Under the pieces are notes generated by a model that was given only the letters and a program-made list of their open reading frames with translations, made no database searches and was not told where the DNA came from. DNA of 64,000 nucleotides from Herbaspirillum sp. LeCh32-8. GTDB lineage: Bacteria; Pseudomonadota; Gammaproteobacteria; Burkholderiales; Burkholderiaceae_D. The stretch spans positions 465,084 through 529,083 of the forward strand of contig NZ_JAGIPZ010000002.1 of the NCBI RefSeq assembly GCF_017814915.1. Direction: 5' to 3'. How positions within the stretch are numbered: the first letter of the stretch is position 1; every line of letters starts with the position of its first letter. Shown here piece after piece: positions 14,861 to 24,611 of the stretch. The position numbers and the translations under genes are program-made.

Positions 14861-16984
14861 TTAGTAGCGATACCCCAACGTCAGCATGACGGTACGATCG
14901 TCCCCCAGCGCCACGGCGCGTGCGAGGCCGCCGCTGTAGTACTGGGTGTTGAAGATGTTCTTCACGTTCAGCGCCGCGCGCCAGCGATCGGCGTTGTAGG
15001 CCACGCCGGCGTCAGCCAGCACGTAGCCGGGCAGGGTGTAGCCGTTGGTGCGCTGCATGCTCTGGCCGTGCACGCCGCCGTTCAATTCCCAGCCGTTCAG
15101 TTGACCCTTGAAGCGATAGCGACCGCTGGCGTTGAAGGTATGGCGCGGGACGTTGTCCAGCCATTGGCCGTTGGTGATGGAGCTGTTGCCGAGGTTGTCC
15201 ACAGTGATGGAGGCAGTGTAGGCGTAGCCGGCGGTCAGGCTCAGGCCGTTGCTGAAGTCGCTGGTGATGCCGATTTCGCCGCCTTGCGAACGCTGGTTGC
15301 TGGCGATCTTGAAGTTAGTGTTGCTGGGATCGCTGCTGAGCACGTTATTGCGGCGCAGGTCGAACACCGCCACGTTCAGGCTGGTGCGGCCGCCGTCGAG
15401 GTCGAACTTGACGCCGGCTTCCCATTGCTTGCCGGTCTCCGGCTGGAAGGTGTTGCCGGAGATCGAGGTGCCGACGTTGGGGTTGAACGAGGTGGTGTAG
15501 CTGACATAGGGGCGCACGCCGCGCAGGATCTCGTACATGACTGCCGCCGAGCCGGTGGTGGCCGAGGCCGGCGTGTCGGTGTGCACGCGGGTCAGCAGGT
15601 TGTCGGAGTAGGTCGAGGTGATGTCATGGCGCAGGCCGGCCAGCAGCTGCCAGCGCTGGCCCAGCGAGAGCGTGTCGCGCAGGTAGAGGCCGGTGTCGCG
15701 CACCGAGGTGGAGGTCCGCGTGTTGGGCGTGGCCGGGCAGGTCACGCGCGTGTACACCGGGTTGTACAGGTTCAGCGCAGGGACCGTGCAGGTGTAGGAG
15801 ACCGCATCTTCGCGCGTGTTCATGTAGTCGGTGCCGAAGGTCAGCGCGTGCTTGCCGAAGTCGGTGTCGAAGGTCTTCTGCAGGTTGGTGTCCATGACGA
15901 AGGTCTGGCCCGAGAAGGTCTGGTCGGTGGCGGTCCGGGTTTCGGTGGCGCCGGTCGCGGTGGAGACGTTGTTGGCCACCAGCTGGCCGCTCATGTTGAA
16001 CTGTTGCCAGCGCAGGTTGTGGTTCAGGGTCCAGCCGTCGTCAAATCGGTGCACCAAGGCATAGCCCAGGCGCGTCTCGGTGGCGTTGTAGGGACGCGCG
16101 CCGGTTTCGCCGGTGAACAGCGAGCGCGGCAAGCTGCCGTTGCGGTTGCTGTAGATCGAACCGTACAGCGGCAGCCCCTGCTGGCGCACGTAGCCGCGTT
16201 CCTGGAAGCTGGTGAGGATGGTGAAGTCGGTGCGTGGGCCCAGGTCCAGCGACAGCGAGGGCGCGATGTAGCGGTTCTTGAACCAGACGTGGTCGGTCGC
16301 GTCGTTGCTGTTGGAAATCAGGCCGTTGATGCGGAAGGCCTGCTTGCCGTTTTCCGACAGCGACTTGTTCAGGTCGAGCGTGGCCTGGCGGAAGTCGTGG
16401 CTGCCCACGGTCACGTCGGCGTTGGCGAAGCTCTCGGCCTGCGGGCGCTTGCTGACCATGTTGACCAGGCCGCCCGGCAATACCTGTCCGTATAGCAGCG
16501 AGCCGGGACCTTTCAACACTTCCAGTTGCTCCAGCCCGAAGATCTGCTCGGCCACGCGGCTGGAGGTGGTGGTGCGCAGACCGTCGAGGTAGAGCGAGTC
16601 CGAGGCTACCTGGCCGCGGATGATGAAGTCATCCCAGCCGCGCCGGCCGTACTGGCCCGAGACCACGCCGGGCACGTTCTTCAACGCATCGGCGACGCTC
16701 ACGGCTTGCTGGCTGTCCAGCATGGCGCGGGTGACGACGGTGATCGACTGCGGCGTTTCCGACAGGGGCTTGTCCGATTTGTTGACCTGCGCGCGCTTGG
16801 CCTTGAAGCCGGCCGGCGCGTCGCCTTCGGCGGTCACGTTGACCGTGGGAAGCTGGGTTGCTGCGGATGGACTGTTGTCGGCGGTCGCTGCAGTTGTATC
16901 GGCAGCGCTGGTCTGGGCTGCGGCAAGCAGCGGCGGAAATGCGAGCAATACGGCGAGCGTAGTGCGGGTGAGCAAGAAGGGCAT
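14861..16984 (-). CDS. TonB-dependent siderophore receptor
   Basis: The 707-residue outer membrane receptor has a signal peptide (about 1-24, ending LLAAAQT), a TonB-box-like LPTVNVTAEG segment, a plug domain (LSETPQSITVVTRAML, then VPGVVSGQYGRRGWDDFIIRG) and a 22-strand barrel ending in the terminal aromatic motif LTLGYRY. This architecture is that of FhuA/FpvA-type ferric hydroxamate or mixed siderophore receptors; the exact ligand cannot be told. A Fur-box-like site lies just before the ATG, fitting iron repression. It follows no other iron gene and may or may not be related to the microcin island that begins 190-280 bp downstream. Confidence 0.93.
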   Translation of the reverse strand: MPFLLTRTTLAVLLAFPPLLAAAQTSAADTTAATADNSPSAATQLPTVNVTAEGDAPAGFKAKRAQVNKSDKPLSETPQSITVVTRAMLDSQQAVSVADALKNVPGVVSGQYGRRGWDDFIIRGQVASDSLYLDGLRTTTSSRVAEQIFGLEQLEVLKGPGSLLYGQVLPGGLVNMVSKRPQAESFANADVTVGSHDFRQATLDLNKSLSENGKQAFRINGLISNSNDATDHVWFKNRYIAPSLSLDLGPRTDFTILTSFQERGYVRQQGLPLYGSIYSNRNGSLPRSLFTGETGARPYNATETRLGYALVHRFDDGWTLNHNLRWQQFNMSGQLVANNVSTATGATETRTATDQTFSGQTFVMDTNLQKTFDTDFGKHALTFGTDYMNTREDAVSYTCTVPALNLYNPVYTRVTCPATPNTRTSTSVRDTGLYLRDTLSLGQRWQLLAGLRHDITSTYSDNLLTRVHTDTPASATTGSAAVMYEILRGVRPYVSYTTSFNPNVGTSISGNTFQPETGKQWEAGVKFDLDGGRTSLNVAVFDLRRNNVLSSDPSNTNFKIASNQRSQGGEIGITSDFSNGLSLTAGYAYTASITVDNLGNSSITNGQWLDNVPRHTFNASGRYRFKGQLNGWELNGGVHGQSMQRTNGYTLPGYVLADAGVAYNADRWRAALNVKNIFNTQYYSGGLARAVALGDDRTVMLTLGYRY

Positions 16985-16995
16985 GTTATTTTAGA

Positions 16996-17017
16996 TGAGA
17001 ATAATTTCTATTTATCA
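16996..17017 (-). promoter_or_regulatory. Fur-box-like operator before the siderophore receptor
   Basis: The plus-strand sequence TGAGAATAATTTCTATTTA resembles the GAGAATAATTCTCATT form of Fur sites. It lies within 12-33 bases of the receptor start codon, overlapping where a promoter should be. The second half is imperfect. Iron-dependent repression of the receptor by Fur is expected from the family but is not proven here. Confidence 0.65.
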
Positions 17018-17271
17018 TATCGTATTTGTGTGCGTCGCAACAAAGATTTACACGATCCTGATGACCAGCACCTGCCCGTGCCCCTGCTGACGCCATGACC
17101 TGCAATCGCAGTGCAATATCAATGTCAGTGCGTCTTGCCACCTGAGAATCCGGCGGGGGCGGTGAGGGTGGATTACCTTCCGGCATGTTTTTTTGCGGTG
17201 GTCGGCTTCATCGCAGGGCCTCAAATTTTTCATCTGAAAACCGTTTGCCAAACATTTTTTGCGCTGCTATC

Positions 17272-17287
17272 TTGGAACCGGTTCCAA
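17272..17287 (+). promoter_or_regulatory. PtxS-type operator upstream of the LacI regulator
   Basis: TTGGAACCGGTTCCAA is a perfect 16-base palindrome with the central CCGG of LacI-family operators. It shares the AACCGGTT core with the TGAAACCGGTTTCA site described for Pseudomonas PtxS. It ends 12 bases before the regulator ATG, so it should give autorepression. A weaker related sequence, TGAAAACCGTTTGCCA, lies at 17235-17250. A similar site is found before the transporter genes at 18516-18531. Confidence 0.8.
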
Positions 17288-17299
17288 AAGATTCAATAA

Positions 17300-18499
17300 A
17301 TGAGCAGCCCGGAACCCAGGAAGCACAAATCGAGCAATATCGATCAACAGAGCGATCAACTGATTTGGCGGGCAACAGTGAGACAAAGCACAAAGACCGG
17401 CACCGACCGGGTCACGATCGCGCAGGTCGCGCGTGAGGCCGGGGTGTCGAAAACCAGCGTATCGCGTTACCTCGGCGGCGAATTCGACGCGCTGTCGGTG
17501 CGCCTGCGCGACCAGATCGGCAAGACCATCGCGCGCCTGGGCTATCAGCCCAGCCAGATGGCGCGCGGCCTGAAGGGCGGGCGCACGAAACTGATCGGCA
17601 TGCTGGTGGCGGACATCCTGAATCCTTATTCGGTGGCCGTGCTGCACGGCGCCGAAGCGGCCTGCCAGAAGCACGGTTACACGCTGATGCTGTGCAATAC
17701 CGGCAACGATGAAGAGCGTGAGAAGCAGTCGCTGGCCGCCTTGCACTCGTACAGCGTCGAAGGCTTGCTGTTCAACACCCAGGGACGCAACGTGACGCCG
17801 CTGAAGGAGCTCGGGCAGGCGGCCTTCCCGGTGGTGCTGCTGGACCGGCGCATCGAGGGCTGCGACTTCGACCTGGTGGGGCTGGACAACGTCAAGGCCG
17901 CGCAGCTGGCCACGCGGCATCTGCTGGCGCAGGGCTATACCGATATCGCGCTGGTGGTGCAGCCGCTGTATGGCGTCAGTTCGCGCCAGGGGCGCCAGGC
18001 CGGTTTCTTGCAGGCGATGGCCGAGCGCGGCGATTGTCACGGCGAGACGCTGGAAGTGCATCTGGACCAGCCCGGCCATACGGCCACGGTGCTGCGCGAG
18101 TTCTTCGAGCGTCGCCGCGACAGCCGCGGCCGCATCGCGATCCTGGCCGGCAACGGCATGGTGTCGCTGCAGATCGCGCTGGCGCTGCAGAGCATGAAAC
18201 TGAATTTCCCGCAGGATGTGGGCTTGCTGTGCTTCGACGAATTGTCTTGGTCACCGCTGGTCGGCAGCGGCATCAGCACCATCGAGCAGCCGACCTACGA
18301 GATCGGCTTTACCGCCATCGAGCGCCTCCTGGTGCGCATCAACGGCGAGCGCTCGGTGCGCATGGAGATTTTGCTGGACGGCCGCCTGATCAGTCGCGGC
18401 TCCAGCCGCAGCGTGGCCGGCAACGACGAGATGGCATTGAGCAGCATGGTGGCGCAGAAGATGGCGCGCGCGGGGGCGGAAGGCATTGTTGCCGCCTGA
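17300..18499 (+). CDS. ptxS: LacI-family repressor, PtxS-like (2-ketogluconate regulator)
   Basis: The 399-residue protein has an N-terminal helix-turn-helix (TIAQVAREAGVSKTSVSRYL, about 39-58) and a periplasmic-binding-protein-like sensor domain (about 95-375). The start at 17300 gives an N-terminal tail longer than usual; a GTG at 17378 is an alternative. Downstream genes match the kgu (2-ketogluconate) operon in content, and two matching palindromes lie before this gene and before the transporter genes. In Pseudomonas, PtxS represses kgu genes and itself and is released by 2-ketogluconate. The function here is inferred from that context and from the operators. Confidence 0.78.
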   Translation: MSSPEPRKHKSSNIDQQSDQLIWRATVRQSTKTGTDRVTIAQVAREAGVSKTSVSRYLGGEFDALSVRLRDQIGKTIARLGYQPSQMARGLKGGRTKLIGMLVADILNPYSVAVLHGAEAACQKHGYTLMLCNTGNDEEREKQSLAALHSYSVEGLLFNTQGRNVTPLKELGQAAFPVVLLDRRIEGCDFDLVGLDNVKAAQLATRHLLAQGYTDIALVVQPLYGVSSRQGRQAGFLQAMAERGDCHGETLEVHLDQPGHTATVLREFFERRRDSRGRIAILAGNGMVSLQIALALQSMKLNFPQDVGLLCFDELSWSPLVGSGISTIEQPTYEIGFTAIERLLVRINGERSVRMEILLDGRLISRGSSRSVAGNDEMALSSMVAQKMARAGAEGIVAA

Positions 18500-18515
18500 C
18501 TGATGTCGGCGCTGC

Positions 18516-18531
18516 CTGGTACCGGTTCCAG
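18516..18531 (+). promoter_or_regulatory. PtxS-type operator upstream of the kgu-like operon
   Basis: CTGGTACCGGTTCCAG is a 16-base palindrome with a single mismatched pair, sharing CCGGTTCCA with the operator before the regulator. It lies 17 bases after the regulator stop and about 240 bases before the binding-protein gene. The rest of the 272-bp gap (18500-18771) shows no gene. The site could control the transporter and catabolic genes from a promoter just downstream. Confidence 0.7.
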
Positions 18532-18771
18532 CCGGGCACGCATCGTCGCCTTTCAGGGCGGCATTGCGCCCCGGTGGTAAGACCTTAAAACGCGACCCGA
18601 TAGTTTGGCGCATTCAACGATTTGCAGAAGCAGGGCCGGCTCGCAAGGCCGGGAAACAGACCTGAGAGATATCAGGCATCGCAGCAAAGAGGGGCAGAAG
18701 GGCCCGCCGGGTCCGGAGCCGCACGGACTGCCGTGATCGTGACTGGCACGGCGCAATTTCAGGAGACTAGG

Positions 18772-19575
18772 ATGAGCATCAAAAAGCTTTTCAGCACCAA
18801 ATTCATCGCGCTGACCCTGGCCGCGACCTGCGCGGTCGCCGGTGCCGCCAGCGCCAGCGCGCAGAGCATCGCCGAGCTGACCAAGAAGGGCAAGATCACC
18901 ATCGGCGTGGTCAGCGGCACGCCGCCGTTCGGCAGTGTCGACGCCAAGGGCGTGCCCATCGGCTATGACGTCGATGTTGCCAACCTGATCGGCAAGTACC
19001 TGGGCCTGCCGGTGGAAATCGTGCCGCTGGTGCCGCCGGCCCGTATCCCGGCGCTGGAGTCGGGCAAGGTCGACATGCTGGCCGCAACGCTGGCGCCGAC
19101 CCCCGAGCGCGCCAAGGCGGTGCTGTTCACCATCCCTTACAGCGGCTTCGAGCTGTCCATCGTCGGCCCGGTCGGCTCCAATTACAAGAAGCTCGATGAC
19201 CTGGTGAAGAAGAAGGTCGGCGTCTCGCGCGGCTCCACCAACGACACCGCGCTGACCCGCCTGGCGCCTCCCGGAACCACGCTGGTGCGCTTCGAGGATG
19301 ACTCCACCGTGACCCAGGCGCTGCTGTCCAACCAGGTGGATGCGATCTCGATCCCCAACACCATGGCGACCGAAATCGTGAAGACCCGCGGCCAAGGCAA
19401 GATCGAAGTGAAGTTCCCGTACTCGGTGCAACCGAACTCGATGACCGTGCGCAAGGGTTCCTATGAACTGCAGCAATGGCTCAACAACTTCATCTATTAC
19501 GTGAAGCTGAACGGCGAGCTGGATGCCATCTCGCGCAAGTGGGCCGGTCCGCTGCCGAACCTGCCAGTGTTTTAA
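18772..19575 (+). CDS. ABC transporter substrate-binding protein (polar amino acid family, SBP type 3)
   Basis: The 267-residue periplasmic protein begins MSIKKLFSTKF with a signal peptide (cleavage near ASAQS, about 30). It has the bilobal SBP_bac_3 pattern (GKITIGVVSGTPPFG...GYDVDVANLIGKYLG...KVDMLAATLAPTPERAK). The start is the ATG with AGGAG 6-7 bases before it; the frame is open for 50 more codons upstream without a better site. Family members usually bind amino acids, but the setting (PtxS-like regulator, kgu-like enzymes) suggests a sugar acid such as 2-ketogluconate. That substrate is inference. Confidence 0.88.
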   Translation: MSIKKLFSTKFIALTLAATCAVAGAASASAQSIAELTKKGKITIGVVSGTPPFGSVDAKGVPIGYDVDVANLIGKYLGLPVEIVPLVPPARIPALESGKVDMLAATLAPTPERAKAVLFTIPYSGFELSIVGPVGSNYKKLDDLVKKKVGVSRGSTNDTALTRLAPPGTTLVRFEDDSTVTQALLSNQVDAISIPNTMATEIVKTRGQGKIEVKFPYSVQPNSMTVRKGSYELQQWLNNFIYYVKLNGELDAISRKWAGPLPNLPVF

Positions 19576-19715
19576 AACTTGTCTTATGTCCTACTGCGAG
19601 ACTGCCAACGTGGCGCATGCGATGCTCGGCATCCTCATGTACTTGAGTACATTCCGGTGTCTGCGCTTCTCTGCACCACGCTGGCAGCCTCTCGCTACGG
19701 ACCTAAGACAAGTTT
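19575..19715. repeat. 140-bp imperfect palindrome between binding-protein and permease genes
   Basis: The left arm AAACTTGTCTTATGTCC and the right arm, whose reverse complement reads AAACTTGTCTTAGGTCC, are the outer ends of arms of about 70 bases. These pair across a centre at GTACTTGAGTAC (19639-19650). The outer 40 bases pair almost fully (GCGAGA, CTGCCA and GTGG blocks also match); the inner part is weaker. It starts at the last base of the binding-protein stop codon. In RNA it would form a long hairpin, well placed to protect the binding-protein message or reduce read-through into the permease genes. It may also be a copy of a dispersed element. Confidence 0.85.
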
Positions 19716-19837
19716 GATGCATTTGGCCGATGTGACTATTCGGCATTGAAGAATCAAGCAAACCGGCGCTGTGTTGACGTATTCACGGCGCCGGACTTGC
19801 GCCCCCGGTTTGCCGGGTGTCGGGCGAGGAGTTAACG

Positions 19838-20533
19838 ATGCATTACGATTTTCAGTTCGCCTTCATCTTCCAGCATCTCGACCAGTTGCTGATGGGCGCG
19901 CTGCTTACCATCCGGTTGAGCGCGCTGTCGATGATCTGCGGTTTGGCGGTGGGTATCTTCGGGGCGATCGTGAGCATTCACGGCAGCGCGCCGGCCCGCT
20001 TTGCGGTGACGTCCTATGTGGAGCTGATCCGCAGCACGCCGTTCCTGGTCCAGTTGTTCATCATTTTCTTCGGCCTGCCGTCGATCGGCGTGCAGGTCGA
20101 TGCCAACATCGCCGCGCTGGTGGCGATGACGGTCAACCTCGGCGCTTACTCCACCGAGATTGTGCGCGCCGGCATGATGGCCATCCATCCCTCGCAGATC
20201 GAGGCGGCGCAGGCGCTGGCCATGACGCGCGGGCAGGTGATCCGCCACGTGGTATTGACGCCCGCGCTGGAGAAGGTTTACCCGGCGCTGGCCAGTCAAT
20301 TCACGCTGATGATGCTGGCCTCCAGCATCGTCTCGGCCATCTCGGCCGAAGAGCTGACCGCCACCGCGAACCTGCTTGACGCCGAGACCTTCCGCAGCTT
20401 CGAGATCTACCTGGTGGTGATGTTCCTCTACATCGCGCTGGCGCTGCTGTTCCGCCTGGCCTTCTGGCTGATCGGCCTGATCGTGTTCAAACGCCGTCGC
20501 CGTCTGGGCGTGGCTCGTCCGAGGAGAATGTAA
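19838..20533 (+). CDS. ABC transporter permease 1 (His/Glu/Gln/Arg type)
   Basis: The 231-residue inner membrane permease has about five helices and the EAA loop pattern (EAAQALAMTRGQVIRHVVLTPAL). The ATG at 19838 is chosen because GAGGAG lies 7 bases before it; a GTG at 19817 in the same frame precedes that site. The stop overlaps the start of permease 2 by one base (TAATG), so translation is coupled. It pairs with permease 2 to form the channel of the PAAT-type importer. Confidence 0.9.
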   Translation: MHYDFQFAFIFQHLDQLLMGALLTIRLSALSMICGLAVGIFGAIVSIHGSAPARFAVTSYVELIRSTPFLVQLFIIFFGLPSIGVQVDANIAALVAMTVNLGAYSTEIVRAGMMAIHPSQIEAAQALAMTRGQVIRHVVLTPALEKVYPALASQFTLMMLASSIVSAISAEELTATANLLDAETFRSFEIYLVVMFLYIALALLFRLAFWLIGLIVFKRRRRLGVARPRRM

Positions 20534-21169
20534 TGCTCGCCGAATTTTCCTTCGATAACTTCCTCTTCCTGCTGGAGGCGGCGCAGTGGACCCTGCTGTT
20601 GTCCGCGCTGGCCTTCGTGGGCGGCGGTATCGCTGGCTTCATCGTGGCGCTGATGCGCACCTCGCACATACAGGCGCTGCGCTTCCTGTCGGCGGTCTAC
20701 ATCCAGATCATCCAGGGCACGCCGGTGCTGATCATCCTGTTCCTGTCGTTCTACGGACTGGCGATCTTCGGCTACAAGCTGCCGCCGATGGTGGCCGCGA
20801 CGATTGCCATGACCATTTACTCCAGCGCCTACCTGGGCGAGATCTGGCGCGGATGCATCGAGGCGGTGCCGGTGCAGCAGTGGGAAGCCTCCACCGCGCT
20901 GGCCATGACGCGCTGGCAGCAGCTGCGCTACGTGATCCTGCCGCAGGCGGTGCGTATCTCGCTGCCGCCGACCGTGGGCTTCCTGGTGCAGATCGTCAAG
21001 AACACCTCGATCGCGTCCATCATCGGCCTGGTCGAACTGGCGCAGGCCGGCAAGCTGGTCAGCAACGCCACCTTCCAGCCGTTCCTGGTGTTCCCGATTG
21101 TTGCCGGTATCTACTTCGTTTTCTGCTATCCGCTGTCGCGGTTCAGCTTCGCCCTTGAGAGGAAATTAC

Positions 21170-21183
<14 letters not shown>
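20533..21183 (+). CDS. ABC transporter permease 2 (His/Glu/Gln/Arg type)
   Basis: The 216-residue inner membrane permease has five predicted helices and the coupling loop EASTALAMTRWQQLRYVILP. It begins in a TAATG overlap with permease 1 and its 3' end overlaps the ATPase gene by 14 bases. The segment IQIIQGTPVLIILFL is typical of PAAT permeases. It forms a heterodimer with the preceding product. Confidence 0.92.
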
Positions 21184-21900
<717 letters not shown>

Positions 21901-21904
<4 letters not shown>

Positions 21905-22650
21905 CGCCGGTCCTGGTCGCCGCCTCCGCCTACGGCGCCGACCTGGTGCGCCGCGTCGGCCATGCCGACCTGGTGCACATGGTGGCCGGGGCTGGCGCGG
22001 CCGGGCTGGAGATCCGGCGCGAGCTGTTCGCCGGCGAGGGCACGGAAGACCTGCCGGCGCTACGCGCCTTGCTGGAGCAGCACAAGCTGTTCTCGGTGTA
22101 TTCGGCGCCGTTCGAGCTGTTCGGCGCCGACGGCAAGTTCGACCGCGAGCAGATCGCCATGGCGATGGAGGAAGCCGAGCAGGTCGGAGCGCGCTACCTG
22201 AAGGTGTCGCTGGGGCATTTCTCGGCCGCCAGCGATTTGCCCAAGCTGTTGCGCTATCTCTCCAACGCCCCGACCGAGGTCTTGCTGGAGAACGACCAGA
22301 CGCCGCAGGGCGGCCGGCTGGAGCCGATCGTCAGTTTCCTGTCGCTGTGCACCGGCAACGGCGTGTCCTTCGGCATGACCTTCGACATGGGCAACTGGCG
22401 CTGGAACGGCATCGATCCCGAGCTGGCGGCGCGCACGCTGGCGCCGCACATCCGTTACGTTCATTGCAAGGGCGTGCGCGAGGACAAGGGCAAGCTCAAG
22501 GCCGTTCCGCTGCAGCCGCAGGACGCCGACTGGCAAAGCCTGTTCGGATATTTCCCCAAGGGCATCATGCGCGCCATCGAATTTCCGCTGGTGGGCGCCG
22601 ACCTGGAAGAAGTGACGCGGCGCCACGTGGCGATGCTGGCCACGGTATGA
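21901..22650 (+). CDS. kguE: Sugar phosphate isomerase/epimerase family protein, KguE-like
   Basis: The 249-residue predicted TIM-barrel protein of the AP endonuclease 2-like family has metal-site patterns such as EIRRELF, LKVSLGHF, LLENDQTP and FDMGNWRW. It overlaps the ATPase gene by 4 bases. KguE is part of Pseudomonas kgu operons, but its reaction has not been settled. The name follows from gene neighbourhood and fold; an epimerase for another sugar acid is possible. Confidence 0.72.
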
Positions 22651-22663
22651 CAAAGAGGATGCG

Positions 22664-23614
22664 ATGAGCGAGAACGCAGTACAACTGGACGTGGCGACCT
22701 ATGGCGAGGCGCTGGCCTTGCTGGTGGCCGACGAGGTCGGCGTCTTCGAGGATGTCGAAAAGTACACGCGCCGCCTGGCCGGCGCCGAGACCAACGTCGC
22801 CATCGGCCTGGCGCGGCTGGGCCTGAAAGTGGGCTGGGCGAGCCGGGTGGGCAACGATTCCTTCGGGCGCTTCATCAGGAAGCGCGTTGCGCAGGAAGGC
22901 GTGGACGTCAGTCGCGTGATCACCGACATGGAGTTTCGCACCGCGATCCAGCTGAAGGCCAAGGCGGTGGACGGCGCCGACCCCGCCATCGAGTATTACC
23001 GCAAGGGCTCGGCCGCCAGCCATCTGTCGGTGGCCGATTTTGACGAGGGTTACTTCGGCAACGCGCGCCACTTGCACGCTACCGGCATTGCCCCGGCGCT
23101 GTCGGCCAGCACCATGCAGTTCGCCCATCACGCGCTGGACTTCATGCGCGCGCGCGGCAAGACGATTTCCTTTGATCCCAACCTGCGCCCCATGCTGTGG
23201 TCGTCGCAGCAGGTGATGGCGCAGCAGCTGAATGCGCTGGCCTTCAAGGCCGACTGGGTGTTGCCCGGGCTGTCTGAAGGGAAAATTCTGACCGGGTACA
23301 CTGAGGCCCGCGATATCGCCGCCTTCTATCTGGAGCGCGGCGTGTCCATGGTGGTCATCAAGCTGGGCGCCGAAGGCGCCTACTGGCGCAACGCCATGGG
23401 CGAAGGCACGGTGGCCGGCGTCAAGGTGAAGGAAGTGGTCGACACCGTCGGCGCCGGCGACGGCTTCGCGGTGGGCGTCATCAGCGGCATGCTGGAAGGC
23501 CTGCCGGTCGAGCAGGCCGTGATGCGCGGCAACCGTATCGGCGCCTTCGCCATCCAGGTGGTGGGCGACATGGAGGGCCTGCCGACCCGGGCCCAGCTGG
23601 AGGCCGCCGGCTGA
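22664..23614 (+). CDS. kguK: PfkB-family sugar kinase, KguK-like (2-ketogluconate kinase)
   Basis: The 316-residue kinase has the N-terminal glycine-rich region (RRLAGAETNVAIGLARLG) and the C-terminal PfkB signature with catalytic Asp (DTVGAGDGFAVG). It resembles 2-dehydro-3-deoxygluconokinase (KdgK). In a kgu context it would make 2-ketogluconate-6-phosphate. It lies 13 bases after the KguE-like gene. The alternative, a KDG kinase, cannot be excluded from sequence alone. Confidence 0.78.
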   Translation: MSENAVQLDVATYGEALALLVADEVGVFEDVEKYTRRLAGAETNVAIGLARLGLKVGWASRVGNDSFGRFIRKRVAQEGVDVSRVITDMEFRTAIQLKAKAVDGADPAIEYYRKGSAASHLSVADFDEGYFGNARHLHATGIAPALSASTMQFAHHALDFMRARGKTISFDPNLRPMLWSSQQVMAQQLNALAFKADWVLPGLSEGKILTGYTEARDIAAFYLERGVSMVVIKLGAEGAYWRNAMGEGTVAGVKVKEVVDTVGAGDGFAVGVISGMLEGLPVEQAVMRGNRIGAFAIQVVGDMEGLPTRAQLEAAG

Positions 23615-23651
23615 ACCCGATCAATTCAAAAACACAAGGACAGGAAGACCG

Positions 23652-24611
23652 ATGAAACAGCGCGTGGTGGTGTACAAGACTTTGCCGGAACATCTGAACG
23701 AGCAACTGCGCGCTGAATTCGACGTCACGTTCTTCGACCGCATCAACGACGGCAATCGCGCCGCTTTCCTGGACTCCCTCAAGACCGCGCACGGCCTCCT
23801 CGGCGCCAGCCTGCCGATCACCAACGCCATGCTGGACGGCGCGCCGGCGCTGAAGATCGCTTCCACCGTCTCGGTCGGGGTCGACAACTTCGACCTGGAT
23901 TACTTCAAACGACGCGGCCTGATGCTGGCGCACACCCCCGGCGTGCTCAACGAAGCCACCGCCGACACCATCTTTTCGCTGATCCTGGCCAGCGCCCGCC
24001 GCGTGGTGGAGCTGGCCGAATTCGTCAAGGCCGGGCAATGGAAGGGCAGCATCGGCGAAGCCCAGTTCGGCGTGAACGTGCACGGCAAGACGCTGGGCCT
24101 GATCGGCATGGGGCGCATCGGCAGCGCGGTGGCGCGCCGCGCGCATCACGGCTTCGGTATGAAGATCCTGTACAACAATACCCGTCCCAATCCGGAGGCC
24201 GAGCGCGATCTGTCGGCCACCTTCGTCAGCAAGGACGAGCTGCTGGCGCAGGCCGACTTCGTCTGCCTGATGTTGCCGTTGACGCCCGAGACCGAGCGCA
24301 TGTTCGGCGCGCGCGAATTCGGCCTGATGAAGCGCAGCGCCATCTTCATCAACGCGTCGCGCGGACGCATTGTCGATGAGCAGGCGATGATCAAGGCCTT
24401 GCAGGACAAGACCATTTACGCCGCCGGCCTGGACGTATTCGAGGTTGAGCCGCTGCCGGGCGACTCGCCGCTGCTCAAGCTCTCCAATGTGGTGGCGCTG
24501 CCGCACATCGGCTCGGCTACGCACGAGACCCGCGTGGCGATGGCCGAGCTGGCCGTGGCCAATCTGGTCGCCGGGCTGCGCGGCGAGCAGGTGCCGCATC
24601 TGGCGGTCTGA
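23652..24611 (+). CDS. kguD: D-isomer 2-hydroxyacid dehydrogenase, KguD/GhrB-like
   Basis: The 319-residue NAD(P)-dependent reductase has the Rossmann motif GLIGMGRIGSAVARRA and catalytic Arg (SVGVDN region), Glu (VFEVEPLP) and His (LPHIGSAT) positions of the family. In kgu pathways this enzyme reduces 2-ketogluconate-6-phosphate to 6-phosphogluconate; GhrB/TkrA relatives reduce 2-ketogluconate, hydroxypyruvate or glyoxylate. The ribosome site is AGGACAGGAAG shortly before the ATG. It is the last gene of the operon. Confidence 0.82.
   Translation: MKQRVVVYKTLPEHLNEQLRAEFDVTFFDRINDGNRAAFLDSLKTAHGLLGASLPITNAMLDGAPALKIASTVSVGVDNFDLDYFKRRGLMLAHTPGVLNEATADTIFSLILASARRVVELAEFVKAGQWKGSIGEAQFGVNVHGKTLGLIGMGRIGSAVARRAHHGFGMKILYNNTRPNPEAERDLSATFVSKDELLAQADFVCLMLPLTPETERMFGAREFGLMKRSAIFINASRGRIVDEQAMIKALQDKTIYAAGLDVFEVEPLPGDSPLLKLSNVVALPHIGSATHETRVAMAELAVANLVAGLRGEQVPHLAV

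Noticed and set aside
14861-16984. Siderophore receptor as part of the microcin island
   Set aside because: Some microcins use such receptors, but here a gap of at least 190 bp, a separate Fur-type site and GC like the flanks argue for an independent gene.
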